From the NCBI GenBank assembly GCA_947625095.1, contig CANQMX010000016.1, forward strand, positions 1 to 40,608: 40,608 nt of DNA, given 5' to 3'. How positions within the stretch are numbered: position 1 is the first letter of the stretch; each line of letters starts with the position of its first letter. Positions 1-9,034 of the stretch are shown here, in pieces. This DNA comes from an uncultured Clostridia bacterium (GTDB lineage: Bacteria > Bacillota > Clostridia > Christensenellales > Borkfalkiaceae). The translations under genes and the position numbers were made by a program. Below the pieces are notes generated by a model. The model made no database searches. It saw only the letters and a program-made list of their open reading frames with translations, and was not told the DNA's origin.

Positions 1-2
1 CA

Positions 3-168
3 AAAAATATCGCAGAGATTTTTTGCGAAGAGGAGCAGCAACGGAATGAAGTTGCAATTTGCCGCAAGGTAAATTGCTTAATATGAAGTTTGCTGCGACG
101 AGGATGGCTATGATGATTTCTTTGGCTTCGAGTTGGAGCAGATGGAAAAGAAACCGAAACCCGAGTAG
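3..168 (+). pseudogene. Remnant of a coding region, possibly frameshifted
   Basis: Two short open stretches can be joined by a +1 shift near 79-85. The first runs from base 3 and reads through CEEEQQRNEV to a stop at about 84. The second runs from about 82 to the stop at 166-168 and reads GYDDFFGFELEQ, then a charged tail. The acidic composition of both resembles real coding sequence more than the other frames do. The stretch lies just upstream of the tnpW/tnpX-like genes, so it could be the 3' end of a mobile-element gene. The window starts inside it and I do not recognise the family. It could be non-coding. Confidence 0.25.
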
Positions 169-273
169 ACCGCGCCGCGCGCGGAAAGAAGATGCCCGAG
201 GGGAAACCCTCTGTGGCAGTAAATCGGGAGGAGCGCGCGGCGGAATCGCCGCCGCGCAATACAAAAAGGAGAA

Positions 274-2096
<1,823 letters not shown>

Positions 2097-2113
2097 ACTT
2101 CGGGAAGGGCAAC

Positions 2114-2150
2114 GAATAAGCGGTTTGACTAACCGCCAAACCGCTTATTC
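2114..2150. repeat. Perfect 14-bp inverted repeat after the recombinase
   Basis: GAATAAGCGGTTTG at 2114-2127 is repeated in inverted form at 2137-2150 with a 9-base loop. It begins 17 bases after the recombinase stop and has no T-run. It could be a terminator stem, an RNA-stabilising hairpin or part of the element end where the recombinase acts. Confidence 0.6.
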
Positions 2151-2168
2151 ATAGAATCCCTACCGCAA

Positions 2169-2194
2169 CCCGCATAAACCGCGGGGTGCTTTTT
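2169..2194 (+). terminator. Rho-independent terminator of the recombinase gene
   Basis: CCCGC at 2169-2173 pairs with GCGGG at 2181-2185, followed by TGCTTTTT. The short stem plus T-run ends 15 bases before the stop codon of the convergent lipoprotein gene, so it would separate the two transcripts. Confidence 0.6.
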
Positions 2195-2208
2195 GTGTGA
2201 TGCATACA

Positions 2209-3279
2209 TCAACCGACAATATGCCCACTCGACGTCAACGTGATTACCGTATCTTCATTCAGCACGGTTTCTTGATCCGCTTCATCAAATTCGTACAATG
2301 CATCGAGACCGATACGTAGCTCGGATATCTTTTTTCCCTTGACCGCCATGTACACCTCTTCTCCTGTGCTATTTCCTTGATATCGGATCGTCAACTTTAC
2401 GCGTTCGCGGTTGGGCGTGGAGGTGAGTTCAACCGGGCCGTCCCAAACAAAATCGGGACAAACCATCTGCAACGTATCGTTTTCCTGATATACAATCACT
2501 GACTGCTCTACATTCGCAGAAAGAATCAAGATATAGCCCCCTACCTTTACGGCCTTGCCCGTGTAAGAGACAATAGAACCGGGAACATGATACCAATGGC
2601 TATTCCCATTTCCCTGGCGACCGGAAATCTTATAATAGGAAACCTCTGCCGTGGAAAAATCGATCTCGATATATCTGCCCGTATTGGTATATGGTTCCAT
2701 ATCCTCATCTTCATCTTCCGAAGAAGAAGCATCATTATTGTGAATATCACCAAACTGTGTACTCCAACTACCGCCTCCAACCTGTATATTCCAATTACTT
2801 TCTTCGTCTGAATACGGATACTCCCTTTCATCGTAATACCGTTTCCCTGAAACCGATATCGTCGAAGACAATTTCTTTTTTCCAGAAACCGCAAAAGCAA
2901 CAGGCATTTCCCCATCTTCCGTCTGGAAACGGACGGTCAGCGCTTCATTCGTCAATGTGTACGAGAGCGCGTCGTCGTCGTTATCCGAGTAATTCAAAGT
3001 ATAGCCCGTATCCGTTTTTTCAACAGGGCCGCCCATAGCCCCCTGTGTTATCCCGCCGACTTTATTCGCCATGACGAAATACAGATCGCCATCCTGTTCT
3101 GCGATCGAAATCTCCATAACCGCACCCTGCATCTCGCTCGTCCATACGCCGACGAGTGGATCGCTCGTTTCGTCGCCTTGTGAACCATTGCCACCGTTTT
3201 CTCCGCACGCTGCCAAGCCGAAACACAGACACAGAGCCATAACGAAAGCCAACAAGTTTGTCCAAATTTTTCCTTTCAT
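2209..3279 (-). CDS. Predicted lipoprotein under XRE control
   Basis: A 356-residue secreted protein that I cannot assign to a known family. The start at 3279 has AGAGGGA upstream and opens a classic lipoprotein signal: MKGKIW, a hydrophobic stretch, then LAAC with the lipidated cysteine at residue 25. The first part of the mature protein reads like a small beta-rich lipocalin-type domain (VGVWTSEMQGAVMEISI and a Y-rich region). An acidic run (SSSEDEDEDMEPY) sits near the middle and the C-terminal third is again beta-rich. It is read divergently from the small XRE regulator at 3384. Its promoter carries that regulator's likely operator inside the -35/-10 spacer, so tight repression with induction is expected. 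It may be cargo of the neighbouring mobile element or host DNA; the sequence does not decide. Confidence 0.85.
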   Translation of the reverse strand: MKGKIWTNLLAFVMALCLCFGLAACGENGGNGSQGDETSDPLVGVWTSEMQGAVMEISIAEQDGDLYFVMANKVGGITQGAMGGPVEKTDTGYTLNYSDNDDDALSYTLTNEALTVRFQTEDGEMPVAFAVSGKKKLSSTISVSGKRYYDEREYPYSDEESNWNIQVGGGSWSTQFGDIHNNDASSSEDEDEDMEPYTNTGRYIEIDFSTAEVSYYKISGRQGNGNSHWYHVPGSIVSYTGKAVKVGGYILILSANVEQSVIVYQENDTLQMVCPDFVWDGPVELTSTPNRERVKLTIRYQGNSTGEEVYMAVKGKKISELRIGLDALYEFDEADQETVLNEDTVITLTSSGHIVG

Positions 3280-3316
3280 AACGTCCCTCTTTTTATTTTT
3301 TTTGGAGCATATTGAT

Positions 3317-3345
3317 ATTATAGTCCAAATTTTTTGGACAGTCAA
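3317..3345 (-). promoter_or_regulatory. Lipoprotein promoter with operator as spacer
   Basis: On the minus strand TTGACT (3340-3345) and TATAAT (3317-3322) are separated by exactly 17 bases. That spacer is the perfect palindrome GTCCAAA-N3-TTTGGAC. A bound repressor would cover both promoter contacts. The leader to the start codon at 3279 is about 30 nt. Confidence 0.85.
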
Positions 3346-3369
3346 GCAAATCGTCCGAATTTTTGGTAC
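3323..3369. promoter_or_regulatory. Paired 17-bp operators of the XRE regulator
   Basis: Site 1 (3323-3339) is the perfect palindrome GTCCAAATTTTTTGGAC. Site 2 (3353-3369) is GTCCGAATTTTTGGTAC, with the same length and layout. Their centres are 30 bp apart, about three helical turns, which suits cooperative dimers. Site 2 abuts a TTAATT sequence (3370-3375) that could be the -10 of the regulator gene. A half site GTCCAAA lies at 3260-3266, inside the start of the lipoprotein gene. Binding by the adjacent regulator is inferred. Confidence 0.75.
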
Positions 3370-3383
3370 TTAATTGTTGCAAT

Positions 3384-3614
3384 ATGAAAAATATGTTTAC
3401 GTCGCGTTTGAGTGAACTCATACGCGAAAGTGAAAAAAACCAAAATCATATTTGTGCCGATTTGAAAATCTCCAAACAAAAATTGTCGAATTGGAAAACG
3501 GGCTACTGCGAACCCAATTTAGACGACCTCATTATGCTTGCCCTTTACTTTGACGTCTCCTCGGATTTTCTTTTGGGGATAGAGGACGAAACGGGCGCAA
3601 AAAATGGCGGATAA
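3384..3614 (+). CDS. Small XRE-family helix-turn-helix regulator
   Basis: A 76-residue, single-domain DNA-binding protein. The five-helix HTH covers almost the whole chain: RLSELIRESEK, then ICADLKISKQKLSNW (helices 2-3), then the typical closing helix DDLIMLALYFDVSSDFLLG. There is no extra ligand or oligomerisation domain, as in small repressors of the ImmR/HTH_3 type. ATG codons at 3384 and 3393 are both possible. Neither has a ribosome binding site, and the likely -10 is so close that the mRNA may be leaderless. It is divergent from the lipoprotein gene and the operators lie between them, so it probably represses both. The second regulator of this kind is at 24872. Confidence 0.88.
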   Translation: MKNMFTSRLSELIRESEKNQNHICADLKISKQKLSNWKTGYCEPNLDDLIMLALYFDVSSDFLLGIEDETGAKNGG

Positions 3615-3632
3615 AAATTTTTGAAATAACAT

Positions 3633-3669
3633 GAGCGGCCGCGCCTCCCGACGGGAGGCGCGGCCGCTC
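3633..3669. terminator. Long perfect hairpin between convergent genes
   Basis: A 17-bp perfect stem (GAGCGGCCGCGCCTCCC and its complement) with a 3-base loop lies between the XRE gene and the leftward thioredoxin gene, both of which end here. The T-runs are poor on both sides, but the stem is very stable and it probably ends transcripts from both directions. Confidence 0.65.
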
Positions 3670-3686
3670 TATTGCGTTGATTTGAT

Positions 3687-4001
3687 TTATAAGTTCTGCG
3701 TCAAAAATTCACGCAACTGTTCCTCGGGAAGGTAGCCCAAATTGTGGGTTTTTACCTTGCCGCCTTCGAAGATGTAGACATCGGGAATGGAGAAGATGCC
3801 GAGGGAGGCCGCGAGGTCGCCGTTTTCATCGACGTTGACCTTGACGAAAGTCGCCCTGTCCTTGAACTCCTCCGCGAGGGTCTCCATGACCTGCCCGAGC
3901 ATACGGCAGGGCATACACCACGTTGCAAAAAAATCGCAGACGACCGTTTTCCCCTCTTCGACGAGGGCGTCGAGTTCCCTTCCGCTTACTTCCTTTATCA
4001 T
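3687..4001 (-). CDS. Thioredoxin with WCMPC active site
   Basis: A 104-residue cytoplasmic thiol-disulfide oxidoreductase of ordinary thioredoxin length. The active site is DFFATWCMPCR (cysteines 29 and 32) and the cis-proline loop is GIFSIPDVYIF. Thioredoxins nearly always have WCGPC; here Met replaces Gly, a change that can shift redox potential or partner choice. The ATG overlaps the hisS stop (ATGA, 3998-4001), so translation is coupled. It is the last gene of the leftward run, before the hairpin at 3633. It may be a specialised paralogue rather than the main TrxA. Confidence 0.93.
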   Translation of the reverse strand: MIKEVSGRELDALVEEGKTVVCDFFATWCMPCRMLGQVMETLAEEFKDRATFVKVNVDENGDLAASLGIFSIPDVYIFEGGKVKTHNLGYLPEEQLREFLTQNL

Positions 4002-5260
4002 TCCTCTTCTCCTCCTGCGATAGTCTGTGCGAGTTCTTCGAATTTTACGCGGCGGGACGCGGACGAGCGCATATCCTTGACCTCCGCCGCGCCCTCTTTG
4101 AGTTCGTTTTCGCCGATGACGGCAACATACCGCGCGCCCAATTTATCGGCATACTTGAACTGCGCCTTGACCGAGCGTCCCATGAGGTCGGTCTCGCACG
4201 AAATGCCCTCCTTGCGTAAGTTTTCGGCGAGCAAAAACGCCTGCTTGCGGGAGGCTTCGTCCATGCCCAAAAGATAGCAATCGACGGGGGGCATCTCGGG
4301 CATGGGTGCCCCCTCCGCCGTCATGACCATGATGGCGCGCTCCAGCCCCATGCCGAAACCGACCGCGGGCGTGGGCTTTGCGCCGATCTGCGAAAGAAGC
4401 CCGTCGTACCTGCCGCCGCCGAGCACCGTACCCTGCGCGCCCGCCGCCTCCGAGACGAACTCGAACACCGTGCGGCTGTAATAATCCAGTCCGCGCACGA
4501 TGGAGGGATCGACTTCGTATTCGACGCCCGCCGCCGTTAAAAGTTCCTTTACGCGCCCGAAGTGCGCCTTGCAGTCGTCGCAGAGATATTCGATGGCACG
4601 GGGGGCGTCTGCCGTAAATTTTTTGCAGGTCTCATTCTTGCAGTCGATGATGCGCATGGGGTTCTTTTCGAACCGCGCGTTGCAGTCCTCGCACATCTCG
4701 GCAAGGTGGGGCTTGAAATACTCCTTCAACGCCTCGTAATATTTGGCGCGGCAGGTAGGACAGCCGATGGAGTTGATTTTAAGTTTGACGTTTTTTATGC
4801 CGAGGTTTTTGAGGAGGGCGTTGGCGAGGCAGATGGCCTCCGCATCGGCTTCCGCCCCCTCCGCGCCGTAGAGTTCCGCGCCGAATTGGTGGAACTCGCG
4901 AAGCCGCCCTGCCTGCGGCCGCTCATAGCGGTAGGCGGAGCAGAGATAGTACGCCTTAAAGGGCAGAACGCCGCCCTGCAAGCCGTTTTCCACAAAGGCG
5001 CGCGCGACCCCCGCAGTGCCCTCGGGACGGAGGGTAATGGAACGCCCGCCCTTATCGAGGAAGGTGTACATCTCCTTGGTGACGACGTCCGTCGTATCGC
5101 CCACGCCGCGCGAGAAGAGTTCGGTGTGCTCAAACACGGGCGTGCGGATCTCGCGGAAGCCGTAGCCCTCCGCCGTGACGCGCGCGACGTCCTCGATGTA
5201 TTGCCAGATGTGCACCTCGGAGGGAAGCACATCCTTTGTGCCCTTGGGAATGTTGATCAT
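3998..5260 (-). CDS. hisS: Histidine-tRNA ligase
   Basis: Class II aminoacyl-tRNA synthetase of 420 residues that charges tRNA-His. The start at 5260 (MINIPKGTKDVLPSE) is the family start and has AAGGAG at good spacing; the frame is open 13 codons further upstream. Visible signatures are motif 2 (YRYERPQAGRLREFHQFGAE), the histidine-specific GLDYYSRTVFEF loop and motif 3 (GFGMGLERAI), followed by the C-terminal anticodon-binding alpha/beta domain. A cysteine-rich insertion (CPTCRAKYYE, then CEDCNARFEK and CDDCKAHFG, about residues 170-250) is present, as in many Firmicute HisRS. It is followed by an overlapping thioredoxin gene rather than aspS, its frequent partner. Confidence 0.97.
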   Translation of the reverse strand: MINIPKGTKDVLPSEVHIWQYIEDVARVTAEGYGFREIRTPVFEHTELFSRGVGDTTDVVTKEMYTFLDKGGRSITLRPEGTAGVARAFVENGLQGGVLPFKAYYLCSAYRYERPQAGRLREFHQFGAELYGAEGAEADAEAICLANALLKNLGIKNVKLKINSIGCPTCRAKYYEALKEYFKPHLAEMCEDCNARFEKNPMRIIDCKNETCKKFTADAPRAIEYLCDDCKAHFGRVKELLTAAGVEYEVDPSIVRGLDYYSRTVFEFVSEAAGAQGTVLGGGRYDGLLSQIGAKPTPAVGFGMGLERAIMVMTAEGAPMPEMPPVDCYLLGMDEASRKQAFLLAENLRKEGISCETDLMGRSVKAQFKYADKLGARYVAVIGENELKEGAAEVKDMRSSASRRVKFEELAQTIAGGEEE

Positions 5261-5290
5261 GAAAACTCCTTGGTTGGATTTGGTTGTGAC

Positions 5291-5326
5291 AAGATACACT
5301 CACCCGCTACGCGGGTTCGGTATGAG
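5291..5326 (-). repeat. Dispersed hairpin repeat, family A copy 1
   Basis: Read on the minus strand this is CTCATACCGA, a self-complementary ACCCGCGTAGCGGGT core, then GAGTGTATCTT. The same flanks with different hairpin cores occur at 23450, 23678 and 25904. It lies just upstream of hisS. Confidence 0.7.
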
Positions 5327-5336
5327 GGGGGGCTGT

Positions 5337-5458
5337 GCGACGCCGAGCCACTGCACGGCAGTACTTTGGCGCGCCCCATCCCCGTCTCTTCGAGACACCC
5401 CCTCCCGAGGAGGGGGCAGGGGGGAGGCAGCTATCGCGACGCCGAGCTACTGCACGGC
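5337..5458. repeat. Repeat cluster in the hisS-hslU gap
   Basis: The 384-base gap 5261-5644 holds no gene that I can support. A 23-base unit built on GACGCCGAGC-ACTGCACGGC occurs at 5337-5359 and 5436-5458, and in inverted orientation at 21416-21438. Between the two copies is a G/C-rich palindromic block (CCCCCTCCCGAGGAGGGGG) of the family B type seen in the 23-26 kb region. Confidence 0.65.
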
Positions 5459-5644
5459 GACGCTTGGTGCGAGGCGGGTCTCCCGCCGCTGCACGCCCCC
5501 ATTTGCCACACTACCGTAGGCTTAATGTCGGGGCAAGCGTTTTCGAGCCGCAACTCAATATCCCATATAAGTTACATTCTTCGTTCAATTTATTTTTGAG
5601 CACGCGCCCCAAAGGCGCGAACGAGAAAAGAAATTGAACGAAAC

Positions 5645-6952
5645 TTACAAAACGTATTTTTTGAGGTCTCTGTCCTTGGTAATTTTACTCAAATGCTCCT
5701 CGACGTACTTGCGGTCGATCTCCACGGGCACGACGGGATAGTCGCCGCCGCCCGCGTTGAACGAGATATCTTCGAGCAAAAATTCCATGACGGTGTGCAG
5801 CCGCCGCGCGCCGATATCCTCGCTGGTGAGGTTGATCTCCTCCGAGATCTCGGCGATGGCCTCGATGGCGTCGGGCGTGAACTTCAGATCGATGTTGTCC
5901 ACGGCGAGAAGCACGGCGTATTGCTGGGTGAGCGAGTGCTCGGTGTTCGTCAGAATGTTGATGAAGTCTTCCTTGGTGAGCGATTGCAGTTCGACGGAGA
6001 CGGGGAAGCGCCCCTGCAATTCGGGAATGAGATCTTCCACCCGTGCGACGTGGAACGCGCCCGCCGCAATGAAGAGGATGAAGTCGGTCTTGACTGCGCC
6101 GTACTTCGTCATGACCGTCGTCCCCTCGACGATGGGCAGGATATCGCGCTGGACGCCCTCGCGGGAGACATCGATGTTGCCGCTCTCCTTGCCCGCGATC
6201 TTATCGATCTCATCGATGAAGATGATCCCGTCGTTTTCGGCGCGGCGCAGCGCTTCCTCGGTGACGGCGTCGTCGTCAATGAGTTTTTCCGCCTCCTCGT
6301 CGATGAAGAGGCGCATCGCCTCCTTGACCGTAAGTTTGCGGCGCTTGCGCTTCTGCGGGAGCATTTCGCCAAAGATAGAGCCGAGGTTGATCGCCCCGCC
6401 GCCCGGCACGAGTTCCATGGCGCGCGGTTCATCCTTGACGTCCGCCTCGATGACGAGGGAATCGAAAACCCCCTTGCGGAGGCTCTCCAAGAGGTTGGCC
6501 TCGAAAATTTCGCGGGGGGTCTCGCCGCGGTCGTTCTTTTTGAGGTCGGCGAGAATTTTTACCATCTTCTTTTCGGCGACGTCGGTCGCCTTGACCCTGA
6601 CTTCCGCCGTCTTTTCATCCTTGACGAGGCGCACCGCGCACTCCACAAGGTCGCGCACCATGCCCTCCACATCCTTGCCGACGTAGCCGACTTCGGTGTA
6701 CTTGGTCGCCTCCACCTTGATGAAGGGCGCTTTGACAAGCTTGGCAAGGCGGCGGGCGATCTCCGTCTTGCCCACGCCCGTAGGCCCCTTCATGATGATG
6801 TTTTTGGGCGTGATCTCATCGCGGAGTTCGGGCGAAAGTTTCGCGCGGCGGTAGCGGTTTCTGAGGGCGATGGCGACGGCCTTTTTGGCCTCCTCCTGCC
6901 CGATGATGTGCTTGTTGAGTTCGTTTACGATTTGTTTGGGGGAAAGATCCAT
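5645..6952 (-). CDS. hslU: HslU (ClpY), ATPase of the HslUV protease
   Basis: AAA+ unfoldase of 435 residues that forms hexameric rings on HslV and feeds it unfolded protein. Walker A is GPTGVGKT at residues 56-63, followed by the pore-loop region EVGYVGKDVEGMVRDLVE. The charged I domain sits about residues 110-230. Walker B is GIIFIDEIDKIA, the sensor/arginine region includes ELQGRFPV, and the C-terminal LKKYVL tail is the part that docks into HslV. Length is normal. GAGGT precedes the ATG. It follows hslV in the same direction after a 228-base spacer carrying a dispersed repeat, which is looser than the usual tight hslVU pair. Confidence 0.97.
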   Translation of the reverse strand: MDLSPKQIVNELNKHIIGQEEAKKAVAIALRNRYRRAKLSPELRDEITPKNIIMKGPTGVGKTEIARRLAKLVKAPFIKVEATKYTEVGYVGKDVEGMVRDLVECAVRLVKDEKTAEVRVKATDVAEKKMVKILADLKKNDRGETPREIFEANLLESLRKGVFDSLVIEADVKDEPRAMELVPGGGAINLGSIFGEMLPQKRKRRKLTVKEAMRLFIDEEAEKLIDDDAVTEEALRRAENDGIIFIDEIDKIAGKESGNIDVSREGVQRDILPIVEGTTVMTKYGAVKTDFILFIAAGAFHVARVEDLIPELQGRFPVSVELQSLTKEDFINILTNTEHSLTQQYAVLLAVDNIDLKFTPDAIEAIAEISEEINLTSEDIGARRLHTVMEFLLEDISFNAGGGDYPVVPVEIDRKYVEEHLSKITKDRDLKKYVL

Positions 6953-7090
6953 AGATTACCTCACTTAAAGAAGGATTGCAAAGCGACTGTGCGCTTCTTG
7001 AAAGCGAAGTTTGAGCGAAGAGTTGCGAGCAAGGCAAGGAGGGCGAGTAAGCGACGACGGGAGCGTACAAAGACGTACGTGACCGCCCCG

Positions 7091-7138
7091 CGCGCACCAT
7101 TCGTCTACTAAGCACGGCACGAGCCGCAGGCAAAGTAG
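7091..7138 (+). repeat. Dispersed repeat, family C copy 1
   Basis: CGCGCACCATT... TAAGCACGGCACGAGCC ... AAGTAG lies in the spacer between hslU and hslV. Related copies are at 25395-25446 and 25514-25560. Confidence 0.55.
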
Positions 7139-7180
7139 GAGTGCGCAAGCCCGACACAGCATTGCGACGCAAATGTGCGC

Positions 7181-7714
7181 TCAAACCACCTCGCAAATTA
7201 TGTGATCATTGGTATACACGCAAATTTCCGACGCGATTTTGAGGGATTTACGGGCGATCTCCTCGGCGGAATAGTCGGTATTCTGCGCGAGGGCGCGGGC
7301 GGCCGCCAACGCATAATTGCCGCCGCTGCCGATGGCGCAGATGCCCTCGTCCGGTTCGATGACTTCGCCCGTGCCCGACAGGATGAGGAGGGTATCCTTA
7401 TCCGCCGTGATCATCATAGCGTCCAACTTTCTGCCGATCTTATCGCTCCGCCAAAGGTCGGCAAGTTCCACCGCCGAACGCATGAGGTTGCCCGCGAACT
7501 TGTTGAGCATCCCCTCGAAGCGTTCGGAGAGAGAGAAGGCGTCGGTGACAGAGCCTGCAAAGCCCAAGATCACCTTGCCGCCGTAGATGCGGCGCACCTT
7601 TACCGCCGTGTTTTTGAATACCACGCTCTCGCCCATGGTGACCTGTCCGTCGCCCGCGATCGCCGTAACGCCGTTCTTTTTGACGGCGCAAATGGTCGTT
7701 CCTCGAAATTCCAT
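7181..7714 (-). CDS. hslV: HslV (ClpQ), protease subunit of HslUV
   Basis: Proteasome-like threonine peptidase of 177 residues; twelve subunits form the chamber capped by HslU. The chain begins [11 protein letters not shown], so processing would remove five residues and expose Thr6 as nucleophile. This short leader resembles Thermotoga-type HslV rather than the Ser-initiated ClpQ of Bacillus. Other family features are [19 protein letters not shown] and the C-terminal [13 protein letters not shown] and [10 protein letters not shown] segments. It is downstream of trmFO by 27 bases in one operon. Confidence 0.97.
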   Translation of the reverse strand: MEFRGTTICAVKKNGVTAIAGDGQVTMGESVVFKNTAVKVRRIYGGKVILGFAGSVTDAFSLSERFEGMLNKFAGNLMRSAVELADLWRSDKIGRKLDAMMITADKDTLLILSGTGEVIEPDEGICAIGSGGNYALAAARALAQNTDYSAEEIARKSLKIASEICVYTNDHIICEVV

Positions 7715-7741
7715 ATCTGCTCCTCTATGTTTTTTCTTTTT

Positions 7742-9034
7742 TTACCCCAAAATTTCTCCCTTGAAACGCTCAATCTCCTCCAAAGCGCGCGCGGCGATGA
7801 GACGGCGGCGCTCCTTTTTATCGCGCACCCCTTCAAACCCGCCCGCGAGGACGCCGTAGTTGGCGTTCATGGGCTGAAAATCGCCGTTGGGCGCGGCGAT
7901 ATACCGCGACAGCGCCCCCATCACCGTGGCGGCGGAGGGAACGACGGGCGTTTGCCCGTTCAACTTCCGCCAGAGGTGGATGCCCGCAAGCAGCCCGCTT
8001 GCCGCGCTCTCCACATACCCCTCGACGCCCGTCATCTGCCCCGCAAAGAAGAGCATGGGTGCGTCCTTTGCGGAAAAGTCGGCGTTCAGAATTTGCGGCG
8101 AGCGCAGAAAGGTGTTGCGGTGCATGACGCCGTAGCGCTCGAATTCGGCATGGGCGAGGGCGGGGATCATGCCGAACACCCGACGCTGTTCGCCGAATTT
8201 CAGATTGGTCTGGCAGCCGACCAGCCCCAAACTTGTGCCCGCCGCGTTCTCCCTGCGCAGTTGGAGTACCGCGTAGGGGCGCGTGCCGTCCTCCAAAGTC
8301 AGCCCCACGGGCTTGAACGTGCCGAAGCGCAGGGTATCCATCCCCCGCGCCGCCATGACTTCGACGGGCATACAGCCCTCGAAAATTTCGCCCTTTTCGA
8401 ATTCGTGCAGGTCTGCCCGCTCCGCCGCGACGAGGGCGAGCACGAATTTTTCGTATTCCTCCCGCGTGAGGGGGCAGTTGAGATAGTCCCCCGTGCCCCT
8501 GCCGTAGCGGTCCTTTACAAACGTCTTGGAAAGATCGACGCTCTCCGCCAACACGATGGGCGCGGAGGCGTCGTAAAAACAGAGCGCGCTCCCGTATCTT
8601 TTCGCGATCGCCGCGGAGAGCGCGTCCGAGGTGAGCGGCCCCGTGGCGACGATCCCGCGCGCGGGAAGTTCCGTCTGCTCGCGCGAGACGACGGTGATGT
8701 TGGGGTGGGAGCGCAGTTTTTCGGTGACGTATGCCGAGAATTTTTCCCTATCCACGGCAAGCGCGCCGCCCGCGGGCACGCGCGCCATTTCCGCCGCCGC
8801 CATGGTGACGGAACCCAGCCTGCGCATCTCCTCTTTCAGAAGGCCGCAGGCGTTGCCATAGACGTCGTCGCTCTTCAACGAGTTGGAGCAGACGAGCTCG
8901 CACAGCCTCTCGTCGGTGTGTGCGGGCGTGAATTTTTTTGGCTTCATCTCGACGAGCGCGACTGTTGCGCCGTGTTCCGCGAGAAAATATGCCGCCTCGC
9001 TGCCCGCAAGCCCCGCGCCGATGACTTCAATCAT
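7742..9034 (-). CDS. trmFO: TrmFO, folate-dependent tRNA m5U54 methyltransferase
   Basis: FAD- and methylenetetrahydrofolate-dependent enzyme of 430 residues that methylates U54 in the T-loop of tRNA, the Gram-positive counterpart of TrmA. The FAD dinucleotide motif is GAGLAG at residues 6-11. The family block ELVCSNSLKSDD follows, and the C-terminal part has FAGQMTGVEGYVESAASG. The ATG lies 8 bases inside the end of topA, indicating translational coupling. TrmFO is a paralogue of MnmG, which is also encoded here (21568), so the two should not be confused: this one is the short form. Confidence 0.97.
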   Translation of the reverse strand: MIEVIGAGLAGSEAAYFLAEHGATVALVEMKPKKFTPAHTDERLCELVCSNSLKSDDVYGNACGLLKEEMRRLGSVTMAAAEMARVPAGGALAVDREKFSAYVTEKLRSHPNITVVSREQTELPARGIVATGPLTSDALSAAIAKRYGSALCFYDASAPIVLAESVDLSKTFVKDRYGRGTGDYLNCPLTREEYEKFVLALVAAERADLHEFEKGEIFEGCMPVEVMAARGMDTLRFGTFKPVGLTLEDGTRPYAVLQLRRENAAGTSLGLVGCQTNLKFGEQRRVFGMIPALAHAEFERYGVMHRNTFLRSPQILNADFSAKDAPMLFFAGQMTGVEGYVESAASGLLAGIHLWRKLNGQTPVVPSAATVMGALSRYIAAPNGDFQPMNANYGVLAGGFEGVRDKKERRRLIAARALEEIERFKGEILG

